Shown here: positions 45,797 to 55,357 of the stretch, in pieces
How positions within the stretch are numbered: position 1 is the first letter of the stretch
Layout of the letters: every line of letters starts with the position of its first letter
Assembly (NCBI RefSeq): GCF_000005505.3
Contig: NC_016132.3
Location: 32,068,914-32,132,913, forward strand
Direction of reading: 5' to 3'
DNA length: 64,000 bases
Source of the DNA: Brachypodium distachyon
Lineage: Eukaryota > Streptophyta > Magnoliopsida > Poales > Poaceae
Program-made: the position numbers and the translations under genes
The notes under the pieces: generated by a model
What the model was told of the DNA's origin: nothing
Database searches by the model: none
What the model saw: the letters and a program-made list of their open reading frames with translations, nothing else

Positions 45797-46416
45797 GATT
45801 TCGACGATGTGTTCCCGGATGAGGTACCCACTGGTTTGCCACCCTTGCGTGGTATACAACATCAAATCGATTTGATACCCGGTGCGTCGCTGCCCAATCG
45901 AGCCCCCAACCGCACCAACCCCGAGGAAACGGAAGAAATTCAGAAACAAGTACAAGGACTTCTCGACAAAGGTTATATTCGCGTAAGTCTTAGTCCATGT
46001 GCTGTTCCTGTTATTTTAGTTCCTAAGAATGTACATGGCGCATGTGTGTAGATTGTAGAGCTATAAATAACATCACTATTCGATATCGTCATCCCATTCC
46101 ACGTTTGGAGGATATGCTAGATGAATTGAGTGGTGCTGCTGTTTTCTCTAAAATTGATTTGCGTAGTGGAGATCATCAAATTAGGATGAAAGAAGGGGAT
46201 GAATGGAAGACAGCTTTTAAAACAAAGTTTGGTTCATATGAGTGGTTAGTCATGGCGTTCGGGTTAACTAAGGCACCTAGTACTTTCATGCGCTTGATGA
46301 ACCATGTTTTACGACATTTCAGGTAAATTTGTGGTTGTGTACTTTGATGATATATTAATTTACAGCCGCAATGAATCTGAACATTGTGATCATATTCGAC
46401 AAGTTTTGCAATTGTG
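45797..46416 (+). pseudogene. Reverse transcriptase of element E, truncated
   Basis: Starts in frame with FPDEVPTGLPPLRGIQHQID, then GLLDKGYIRVSLSPCAVPV. A shift near 46040 leads to [19 protein letters not shown] and [26 protein letters not shown]; a second shift near 46320 leads to [15 protein letters not shown] (catalytic YFDD 46340-46351). After HIRQVLQ the sequence enters LTR sequence directly. The rest of RT, RNase H and integrase are deleted. Confidence 0.82.
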
Positions 46417-46627
46417 CTATCTATTGTTCCATTGGGAAGTGGTAGATTGCAGAACCGATTCGTGGTCGGCGGCTACGTGCGCAAGCGTGTGGTGTTGCAA
46501 ATATCAACTAGGATTGAGAATTGTTGCATTGGCAGCAAGGGACCAGCCAGAGATTCGTTAGCGTCTCACGAGTTATCATCTATCTACTACGAGCTCAACG
46601 AGAAGATCGGGCCACCCCTTATCATCG
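46417..46627 (+). repeat. 3' LTR fragment of element E (last about 210 bp)
   Basis: Nearly identical to 38598-38809. Joined to RT sequence at a place where both sides carry GTGC/CAAT-like short matches, suggesting deletion by microhomology. Confidence 0.8.
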
Positions 46628-47675
46628 GTGGCCCGAGCAAGTAAAAGCGAGACCACCTCGGGGCGATATGGACATGCTAACCATGGATACGACCACTAGA
46701 ACCCTAATTGTTGGTATATCTAATAACAATTATAATCAGGTGAATTCAATTACAAAATGTTTTCAATATGTTACTTGCAAAGAGGTGGAGCTACTATCTT
46801 GTGTAATCTTATTATGTAGGCATCTTATTGAACTTTACAAGTCCAAAGTGAAGATGAAGTGTGATAGCCTGCAAAGGGAGATTCAAAGTGAAGCTTGTCA
46901 AGTCTAATTTCCAAAAAATCAAACGGCACATGATTCGGAGCTTGCTAGAGAAAGATATCACGAATTAAAGTTGAATCTGATTCGGGTCCGAACTGTCAGG
47001 AGACCTGAATTTGTTTTAATCACCCAGGCCACATACGGAGTCCAAATCAAGCAAACAAGTACTTGTTGGAAAGGTAATTACAAGACCTTTCCAACAGATC
47101 TAGCCCCATCAAGAGATTCAACTCGTGCTGACCATGACGGACAAAACAAGCTCACGGATCTGTTTTTCTGTTTCCTAAAGAGTTGTAGTTTGTTAGGAAA
47201 GTTAGAGATAGAGTTGGATTTCGGCCTCCTTACTCAAGGTGGACGAAAATATCTCTCCTTCCTCCTTTATATACCCCATGAGCCCCCCTAAAGAGCCTTG
47301 GGTTTGATTAGATAAAGTTTAGCCATCTTTGCTACTTTCGTGTAATCGCGTGTGTCGGTTAGACCACCTGTTTCACCGTCGTCAAGACTCCAACTTATCG
47401 TCTCGTTGAGACATTGGTTTGATATAGTATATTAGCAATTTGAGATTGCATCCGCTATTTATCTTGTTCTTGCTTGTTCTTCGATTGCTTGCAGGAACAA
47501 AGACCTTCGTGGTCAGGTTGATCGTGCCCCCGCGTGATCAATAACCCTCTGGAGTTGGTGTATCGATTGCTAAGGCGCTGCCTCCTAGGCCGTAGTCGGA
47601 TCGTCAATGTCTCCTCCTACCCAAATCGAGAGTTACCAATCTCATCGAAAGATCGGGCCACCCCGACCCACATCA
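46628..47675 (+). repeat. LTR of CRM-like remnant G (3' end)
   Basis: Has a TATA box (TATATA, 47268-47273) after CTCCTTCCTCC and ends ACCCACATCA at 47675. Beyond 47675 the antisense gene of D resumes in mid-codon context, so 47675 is the end of an inserted element. Joined to 38176-38188 across insertion E, the LTR may begin TGTCGTGGC at 38180, five bases after the pol stop, giving about 1.05 kb; that start is inference. The ORF-like stretch 46521-46907 is not recognised. Confidence 0.6.
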
Positions 47676-49902
47676 GAGGGCAAGCACGAGGAGCAAGCAT
47701 CGGGCCATCCCCCGCTACCGCCAACTCCACCTTGAGGAAAGCAGCCTCCACATGGGCATGCTCCCTATCAAGGTCGGCCACCACCAAGTCCTCCTCAACT
47801 CGATGGGTCCTCGTGATCTCGTCCTTCTGGTGCTCCTCAGCAAGTCGAGCCCTGGTCTCCACGGCCGCAAGCTCCGCTGAAACGCGGGAAAGCTCAGCCT
47901 CCACGGCCTCGCGCCGCACCCTCTCCGAAGCCAACTCGCTCAAAGCAAGGGTAGACTTGGACATCTCCACGTCCAAAGCAGCGGAAAGCGCCCCCACCTG
48001 AGTCTTGAGGGAAGGAAGGGCACCCACGGCCTCGACCAAACCCCTTACCTACAAAGAAGATGGAGTCAGCACAAAGCAAACCCGAAGGACCAAGGGAGAC
48101 ATGTCACGGATGCTCACCAGCTCCAGTGTTACGAGAGGGTCTCTCGCTCCATCCTCGATCATCGGAAGTGCTCCGTCCCTCGCTTGAGTCGGGGGCGCGC
48201 CCTCGGGAACCCCGGGCTCCGTGACCCTCGCACCTGAAAACAAACCAAGGAAATCATGTCGAAATCTTCAAAAAAAAAGAACGACATGACCAAAGAGAAT
48301 GGCACTCACCCGAGGTAGGAGCATCCTGCTCGGGATACTCGCGACCAATGGAGAACACCTGGACGCCCGCACCGCTAGCTCCGGTCGACAACTCCACCAC
48401 TGAGTCACTCCGAAGCCGAAGCCCCGTCTCGCGAGTGAAAGCCTCAACCTCGTGGCTTGAAGGAGAAAGAACTTGCTCAAGTCCAATCTTCCCCTTCATG
48501 TGCAGGTCCAAGGTCACTCTCAGGGGGGACCTCGACTCACCCACGACGTGATCCGCGGAATCCGCCGGGGCGTAGTCAAGAGAAGGAGAAGGAGTCGGGG
48601 GAGCTTTCCTCTTGCATGCACTCGACGGACGAGGTATCTTGGAGACCGGCGCGACAGGCATCGCCTGGCCCAACACCGCCGTTCCCACCTTCACCTTCCC
48701 ACAAGAGTCCCGCAACTTGGACCCCACCGCCAACATCGACGGTGTCGCCAAACAGGAGTAGCGATCGCCCACTCGGAGAAGGCGACCAAGCTTCAGGTCC
48801 TGTCGCATCGGCACCATCTTCCCAAAGCACTTCGCGATGATATTGTGGCATCCCCCACCGCTGATCTTGGACTCGTAGTCGCAATGCTCCGGCCCGCCAT
48901 ACGGACCTATCAGCTGCGTGGCCCACAATGCCGCCCTCTCCTCGGAAAACGTTGTTGAAAAAAGAAAAGCCAAAATTGTTAAGTACCTCCGCAAGGGAAA
49001 AACAATAGAAGCGCGAAGGGAAGAAGAGTGGCACTCACGTGCGGTGACAAGCTGTGGAGGACGGAAAGATCGAGGGATCCCAATCTCGAACCTCGAACGA
49101 CTCCTCATCATAAAGCGCCCCGCCATCACCATCTCCTCCATGAGGTCACGAAAGCTCCTCTCGGCGGACACCTCCTTGATCTTGGCCACCTTCCAGAGGT
49201 CAGCTAACCGAGGCTCGCCGGGGTGAGGCACCTCCCCGAGGCCTCCTGCCCCAGAGTGCCGAGGAAGATCACCCATGTCCCGAAGACGGGTCCTCGAGGT
49301 CCGAACGAGAAACCACTGGGACTCCCACTTGACGAACAACTTCTCCGTGCTCTTCCCCGGCATGAGCAGGAAGTCGTCCCCAAAGCCGAAACAAAGCCTC
49401 AGGTTCACCCAACCAAAGGCGCTTAGAGCGAAGCCGTCCGGAGTGAGCAACTCCCTCACCTCCACGGTGAGGTAGAATAGCAGAAGCTTCATCGAACACT
49501 CCTCGTGAAGCGCCGTCTCACACAGCCACCTGAAGACGTTCAACCTATCAATCGTCGACGGGTGAAGCTTGGACAACTCGATGCCGTACGTCTCCAGGAA
49601 CTCCAGCAAGAAGGGGTGAACGGGCACACACAAGCTGGCGTGAAACCAAGCCAAGAATGCCACGATGCATCCCCGACGCCGCCGCTGGTCGAGCCTAACC
49701 TCCTTGCTATCGGGAAGGATAACGCCCCCCTTGGGGAAGTATCCCGCCTCCTCCAGCTGGGCGAGATCCTCGGGGCTCACCGAAGAAGGAAGAAGATCTT
49801 TTTCTTCCGCGACGGTCGGTTCGCCGCAAGCTGCGCCGCAGACCCCTTGGAAGACCCCCTCGACGGCTCACCCGCCAGACGCTCGACATCGAGTCCCGCC
49901 AT
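47676..49902 (-). pseudogene. Antisense gene of element D (Transposase_28 family), 5' and middle exons
   Basis: Opposite to D gag-pol. ATG at 49902 gives MAGLDVERLAGEPS; after a shift in an A-run near 49798 the long frame reads PEDLAQLEEAGYFPKGGVIL, FHASLCVPVHPFLLEFLE, STIDRLNVFRWLCE and FGWVNLRLCFGFGDDFLLMP, the conserved N-terminal region of the family. A Ser/Pro-rich region follows. Predicted introns: 48234-48309 (donor G|GTGAGT, acceptor TTTCAG) and 48049-48117 (donor CTG|GTGAGC, acceptor TTTGTAG). Both join open frames in phase. The third exon is Glu/Ala/Arg-rich coiled coil (LASERVRREAVEAELSRV) until it is cut by G at 47675. The C terminus lies at 32879-33127. Function of the family unknown. 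Confidence 0.78.
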
Positions 49903-49994
49903 CTCACCTGCGAAAAGATCAGCCGGCCCACGCACCAAAAAAAGAAGAAGGAGAGAAGCCCCTTGGGCCAGAACTTCTGGCCCATGCAACCGCT

Positions 49995-50131
49995 GCAAAA
50001 AAAAGGGAGCCAAAGCTCCTCGGCTGCCGGCCCGTCTGCCCTCCGGCCCATCCGCGCGCAGCTACAGAAAAAAGGGGAGCCAAAGCTCCTCGGCCGCCGG
50101 CCCGTCTGCCTCCGGCCCATCTACGCGCAGC
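49995..50131. repeat. 70-base tandem pair
   Basis: Two units of about 70 bases, each starting with an A-run and containing GAGCCAAAGCTCCTCGG and CCGGCCCGTCTGCC. Confidence 0.8.
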
Positions 50132-50402
50132 AAAAAAAAAGGAGGGGAGGAAATGGGGCGGACTGCCACCCGCTCCCGCCAAGTAGTTGGCGAAAAGACA
50201 TCGCCGAACCTGCGCTCCACCGACGACTCACCACGCCCCGGCCCCGCCGCTTCCACGTGGTGCCGCGTCGTACTAGCGCCGCGCCCGGGCCATGCCATAT
50301 GCGCACCTCGCTGCACGCACGACGCGCCGTGGCCACACCCGCGCCCCACACACGCTCCGCCACGTCCGCACCGAGCCGTGTCCACGACCGCGCCCTGCGC
50401 GC

Positions 50403-50664
50403 CTAGACCGTGCCCCCGCTGGTAACCTGCCACGCGCGTGCCTCGCCCGCGCCGTGCGCGCCCAGATCGTGCCCACGCCGGGGCCTCGCCACGGGGTGCC
50501 GCGCCCGCGCCGTGCGTGTCCAGACCGTGCCCATGCCGGTTCATTGCGCGCGCGTGCCGTGCCCGCGCCATGCGCGTCCAGTCCAGGCCCACGCTAATGC
50601 CTTGCCACGTGCATGCCGCGCTCGCTCCATGCGCGTCCAAGCCATGCCCACGCTGGTACCTCGT
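50403..50664. repeat. 58-60-base GC-rich minisatellite
   Basis: About 4.4 units starting at 50403, 50463, 50521, 50579 and 50638, each with a CAGACCGTGCCCACGC-like start and GCCCGCGCCGTGCGCG-like end. A further degenerate unit may precede 50403. Confidence 0.78.
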
Positions 50665-51318
50665 CGATGACGTGCCAAGACACACCAAAGGTGTTCGATC
50701 GTGTGCCTGCAAGGCTCGCCGACAACCAAAAAGCATCAAAGTCTATGCCACAAAGCTCCCCCCACCTTCACAGGAGCAGGAAGGGCGCGGCCACGACGAG
50801 GATCTCTCGGGAGAACTTGGAGGCACGACCGGCACCTTGGTCCAAGAGGCCTCAGGGGTACTCCGCGTCCCCACGAAGACTCGTTGATGGAAAGCTTCCG
50901 CGGCTGCGCCTCGGCAACCAACACAACCTCCGTCGTAGGTGGGAAGGGGCTAATGCCCCTACGGAGCTTCCTACTACACCGAGCTCTCGAAGGAATGCCG
51001 GATGCCGCTAAACCCGTCTTCGGCACCGAGAATGGTGTGAAGCTCCACAGTGCCCAAGGTCTCCATTTTATAGGCCACCGAAGCCCCTAGGCGTCCAGGG
51101 CGGACCAATGGTGCGGCGACACCTCGCCGTCCTTCTCACCAAGGAACAAGACAAGAGGAGGAAATAAAGGGGAATGGGGAGCACCCCCTTTTCCCCAAAG
51201 GAGGACGGCCTGGCCAAAGGGAGCCCCCCCGCGCGCGCCCTGCGTCTTGGCCTCACCGGCGTCATCTCCGGTGACGACCGGAGCCTGCAAAAGCTTGGGG
51301 AAAAGGGCCATTCGGTCC

Positions 51319-51323
51319 GCTCC
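51319..51323. repeat. TSD GCTCC (left) of element B
   Basis: Exact match to 58355-58359. Confidence 0.88.
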
Positions 51324-52233
51324 TGTCGTACCAGTGGCCCATGGGTCACACTACTACGGGACACGTGGGTCGCAAGTAACAAAGCCCCACCAGGTTGGCC
51401 TCCCGGGAAGGATGGACCCGGGAAGCCCACCCCAAGGAGACGGTCGTTGGCGAAGACAAAGCCAAGAACCGGAACATGAGAAGCACCCGCTTTGGTGGGT
51501 ACCCGGGAACTCTGGTCCCGGGAAGTGGAAGGAGCGCCACCCCGGCAGCTGGCTGGGCGCGCTAGCCAGGAAGGGGCTCCCCGCAACCCGCGCTCAGGTG
51601 TGCAAGTGGGCCCACGGAACAGTGAAGACAGGACGAGATGACGGACGCAGTGCATTTAATGCACCGACAGGAGTCACATCGGTAGGGCTAGTTTTGCTCA
51701 GCAAGGCTAGTGCGTCTACCCTCTAATCCATTTTTATCTACCGTTTATAGTGGCTTGGGCGCTGCATGGCACCCAACGTGGATCAACAGTAGAGTAATTC
51801 CTGTGGCGATGACACACGTGCGGTTAACGTGTCACGCTGCATGTGTTGGCACCTTTGGTATCCCCTTGACTATAAAAGGAGGACCAAGGCTACCGGTCAA
51901 AGGGTTCTACTTCCGGTCCCAGTGGGAAACCCAGTTAGTAGTAGCAAGGAGTATTGCTCCTGTTCATAGCAAATTCTCTTAGGAGAGCAAGTAGCTCCCC
52001 CGGGAACCCCCCGGGGCAACCTGGAAGAACACACACACACATTCTCGTGAATACAACTCCAAGCAGGACGTAGGGTGTTACACCTCCGGGTGGCCCGAAC
52101 CTGGGTAAACTCACGCGTCGACACTTCGTGTCTTTCGTCACGTCGGCGATCGCCGGAGCAATCGCCTCGCCCTCCACCGAACATAAAAAGGGAGTGTCCA
52201 ACACCCACGGTGCCAGAGTCCTGTGCTCCGACA
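51324..52233 (+). repeat. 5' LTR of element B (910 bp)
   Basis: Starts TGTCGTACCAG and ends GTGCTCCGACA. TATA box TATAAAA at 51871-51877. A CACACACACA run near 52031. Longer than the 3' copy by an approximately 20-base segment near 51640. Confidence 0.9.
51871..51877 (+). promoter_or_regulatory. TATA box of B 5' LTR
   Basis: TATAAAA in CCTTGACTATAAAAGGAGG; the matching site in the 3' LTR is 57995-58001. Confidence 0.65.
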
Positions 52234-52235
52234 TC

Positions 52236-52251
52236 TGGCGCGCCAGGTAGG
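52236..52251 (+). promoter_or_regulatory. Primer-binding site of element B
   Basis: TGGCGCGCCAGGTAGG two bases after the LTR, not the Met-type site used by the chromoviruses here. Recalled as the tRNA-Arg type of RIRE2-like elements; to be confirmed against tRNA ends. Confidence 0.7.
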
Positions 52252-52338
52252 GGGGCGTGCAGAGAACTTTGGGTGACCGTAGGCATCATCGTCTTCGTTG
52301 GCTTCTTCATCGGCGACATTGTGCACGACTACCTCGCC

Positions 52339-53828
52339 ATGCCACCCAAAAAGGCAGACGAGCCCCGGGTCGACTTGCGCGACACGCTCGCCATGCGCAC
52401 TCGATCCCACGACGCCGCACGTGCGTCGCAAGGCCAAGGGGAGAAGGGGTCCCCTCAGCGCCAGCAGCAGCAACTGCAGCTGCCACCCCCACCTCCTCGG
52501 GCGTCGACGGCCAACCGTCCGAGGGGGCCTGCGGCGCCTAGCGCCAGAGCCAGCCGCACGGGCGACCTCAATGTCGCACGTGCCAGCCAGAGAGCTCACT
52601 CGCGGGCTGAGGACGGGCAGTGACAGCTGCGCCACGACCATAGCGTGTCGCGTGCAACGCCAACGGAGTCTCGGCCCTCACATCCGAGGGCACCGGGTGA
52701 CCGGGCGGACGGCAGCCGGTCGGAGAATCAACAGCCCCCCGCCCTGACCCCGGCGGAAGCCACCATTGTTGTGCGTGTCATGGTGGGCTAGGAGCCACCG
52801 CAAGGCACGCCAGCTCACGACGCGTGGAGCGCGGAGCTGGATGCGCTCCTCGCGCTCGCTGCCCAACAGCCGCAAGGTGAAGGCGGCTCGGCCAGTTCAG
52901 GCCGGGGACAGAACTCGGGACGCGGAGACGCCCCCCGCTTCTCGGGGCATGGAGAGCATCCTCCACTATCGGGAGGACAAGGTGGCGAGGATCCCGTAGA
53001 CTACTTGGACTCGTTGCCAACTGTCACGCCAGGTGACGTGCGGGGCATCCTGAATGCCCGCCAGCAGGAAGATCTCCACCAGCGCTTGCAGCACCGGCGC
53101 CGGCGCGAGATGGAGCGCCAGCGTCCAAAGGAGCCGGAAGACGCTACCCTAGGAAGCCGATGACGGCTGCGCCGCGTTCTCTCGTGAGCTGCGCCGGGTG
53201 ACATGGCCCCACAAGTTCCGAGCGCCAGCGCTCGGGACTTACGACGGGACCATGAATCCCAAGGACTTCCTCCTGACGTACACGTTGGCATGCACGTTAT
53301 CGGTGCCGACGACAAGGTCAGGGCCAACTGGTTCCCGATGGTCCTAAAAGGATCAGCGAGAACCTGGTTGCTCAACCTGCCCACCAGGTCCATTGCCAGC
53401 TGAGCTGACCTGCGCGAGCAATTTGTGAACGCGTTCCAGGGTGGCTACAAGCGCCCGGGAACCATGCGGAGCTACACACGGTGGTGCAGAAACCGGGGGA
53501 GACGTTGTGGGACTTCACCAACAGGTTCTCCAACCTCTCCTACTCCATCCCAGAGGCGGAAGCGGCCGACATCATCAACACTTACGCCATCAACGTCCGT
53601 GACCCGAAGATGCGTGAGAAGTTGAACACGCACCGGATCCGGACCACGAGGGATCTTTACGCTCACTCGTACAAGTGCGCAATGGCCGAGGAAGGGCGCT
53701 TAGCGTCTGAGCTTGCCTCCAAGGCAGCGGCAAACCCACCTGAGGGCTCCGGGAAGAAGGGCTCCCGGAAGCGCGGCGGGAAGCAAGTGCTTGCCGCGGA
53801 ACCGGGGGCTCCCCAGAGGCCCACTTAG
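52339..53828 (+). pseudogene. gag of element B
   Basis: ATG at 52339 begins MPPKKADEPRVDLRD. The Gln/Pro/Ala-rich N-terminal region stops at TGA 52621-52623 and continues in the same frame with more stops (for example near 52789). The capsid domain appears in two frames: DDKVRANWFPMVLKGSARTW (53300-53370) and GETLWDFTNRFSNLSYSIPE (53490-53560), followed by a Lys-rich end. It stops at TAG 53826-53828. It is the plus-strand counterpart of C gag, with close residue identity. Confidence 0.8.
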
Positions 53829-54443
53829 AAGGCGGCGTCGGCGGGAGCATCGGGTAGCAAGCCGGCGGCAGCCGTGCGCTGCCCCATCCACACCAACGCC
53901 ACCCATGACGTGCAGGATTGCCTCACTCTCCAGACCATCAAGGAGAAGCGCGAGCAGCGCCACGAGGAGCACCACGCTGCCGGGGCTTGCTTCAACTGTG
54001 GGAATATCGGGCACCTCTCCTGAGATTGCCCGAACAACCCCTGCAACGGAGCTCGCGGTGGCAAGGACCGGCCTCCCCGGGGACGCGACAAGCCACGCGC
54101 CGAGCAGCGCGAGGAGGACAGCAGTGACGACGCCGACAAGCCCGGCTTCCAGGAGCCCCGCGACGTCGCCTGCATCCATGGGGGAGCATACGCTCTCACG
54201 TCTCACTTCGTCGTGAAGCGGCTCACACGTGAGGTTTGCGCCCTCCTCCCTTGCGTGGAGGCGCAGCACCCGTTGAGGTGGTTGCACGTGCCGATCACCT
54301 TCAACTCGGACGATCATCCGATTCGTCCCTTGGGATCAGGGGTACTGCCCTGTGTCACCAATCATAAACAGTGTGACGGTGACCAAGGTTCTGGTGGACA
54401 ACGGGGCGATCCTTAACCTCTTGTCCGCCAAGCTGGTGGAGAA
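53829..54443 (+). pseudogene. Nucleocapsid and truncated protease of element B
   Basis: Zinc knuckle CFNCGNIGHLS at about 53989 with TGA inside the CCHC motif. Acidic linker, then TVTKVLVDNGAILNLLSAK (54368-54425): the active site reads D-N-G-A where C has D-S-G-A. After LVEK the sequence jumps near 54443 into RNase H, so only the first quarter of the protease remains. Confidence 0.75.
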
Positions 54444-55357
54444 GTCCAAGTTCGGTTTGAGCATGTGAAGCGCAAGGACAACTTTGTTGCGGATGAACCG
54501 TCCAAGTGGGCAGCGGAACGCAGCAAGGTGCCTCCTGGGGTGTTCATACAAAGGCGGTCAAAGCCCTCTGTCGATCCCAAGACGGTTGCCGGGGAAGCCC
54601 CTCCGGCAACCCAAGGAGACTCCGCAGCTGCGGGGCACCATGCCACCAACCTCATGGCGTGCGTGGTCCGGGAACCGCCACCTTGGGGGCAGATATTGTT
54701 CGCTACCTCAGGGACCGGACACTCCCGGAGAAAGACATTGCCGCGGAGCGAGTGGCCCGGCAAGCTAAAATGTACGCTCTGGTGGATGGGGATCTCTACC
54801 GGAGGCGTCCTAACGGATTCATGCTCCTCTGTGTGCCCCAGGAAGAAGGGCGCACGCTGCTGGAGGATATCCATCGAGGCACATGCTCGCACCATGTGGC
54901 CTCCAGGGCGCTAGCTGGGAAAGCATTCTGGCACGGCTTTTACTGGCCAACAGCATTAGCCGATGCTGAGAAGCTAGTCAAGACCTTTGAAGCATGCCAG
55001 TTTCACGCCAAGGAGAGCAAGCAGCCAGCGCAAGCCTTGCAAGTCATCCCGTCCTCGTGGCCGTTCGTGGTCTGGGGGTTGGACATCGTCGGCCATCGTC
55101 GACCTACGAGTACTTGCTCGTGGGCATCGACAAGTTCTCGAAGTGGATCGAGGTGGAGCCTGTCCGAGCTGTCACGGCGCAGGCGGCCATCAAGTTTTTC
55201 AAGGGCATTGTGTGCCGGTTTGGTGTGCCTAACGGCATCATCACCGACAACGGCACGCAATTCACTAGTGCGGTGTTCCAAGCTTACTGCGAGGACATGG
55301 GCACTAAGATTCACTTTGCCTCTGTTGCTCATCCGAGGAGCAATGGGCAGTGGAGAA
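54444..55357 (+). pseudogene. RNase H end and integrase of element B, truncated
   Basis: Starts inside RNase H (VKRKDNFVADEPSKWAAERS). Integrase zinc region HRGTCSHH and TFEACQFH, in which the first Cys of the usual CEAC is Phe. Core: GLDIVG (first Asp, about 55080), a shift, then YEYLLVGIDKFSKWIE and GIITDNGTQFTSAVF (second Asp, about 55246). At 55357, after HPRSNGQ, the sequence passes abruptly into the antisense gene, so the catalytic Glu and C terminus are missing. Confidence 0.8.

Larger units (their letters stand above)
38189..46627 (+). mobile_element. CRM-like chromovirus E, 3'-deleted, with nested solo LTR
   Basis: 5' LTR 38189-38809, tRNA-Met-type PBS, a leader split by solo LTR H, gag (43243 on), zinc knuckle, protease and RT to about 46416, then directly the last 210 bases of the LTR (46417-46627). 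RNase H, integrase and most of the 3' LTR are gone. The sequence GTGGC is found both at 38184-38188 and 46628-46632; taken as the TSD, the element ends are TGATG and CATCG. The protease and RT motifs (DGGSCRN, RPWQFDR, YFDD) recall CRM/RIRE7-related elements. It cannot move by itself. Confidence 0.8.
49903..51323 (+). other. Untranslated 3' region of element D, upstream of its antisense gene
   Basis: This is the 5' flank and probable promoter side of the antisense gene. No credible protein; the several long frames at 49963-50887 follow from GC-rich tandem repeats (49995-50131 and 50403-50664). Ends at the B insertion, TSD GCTCC at 51319-51323. Confidence 0.6.

Noticed and set aside
46521..46907. 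128-residue open frame, possible pol tail
   Set aside because: Begins inside the E LTR fragment and has no recognisable motif; kept only as part of the G LTR region.
48941..49038. A further intron in the D antisense gene
   Set aside because: Donor GTGAGT is good, but no acceptor nearby keeps the downstream frame, and the region is already open without splicing.
49995..50664. Repeat arrays considered as CRISPR
   Set aside because: Units are contiguous tandem repeats without unique spacers, in a eukaryotic transposon.
50121..51011. Cys/Arg/Pro-rich frames in both strands
   Set aside because: Direct translation of a 58-60-base minisatellite and its flank.
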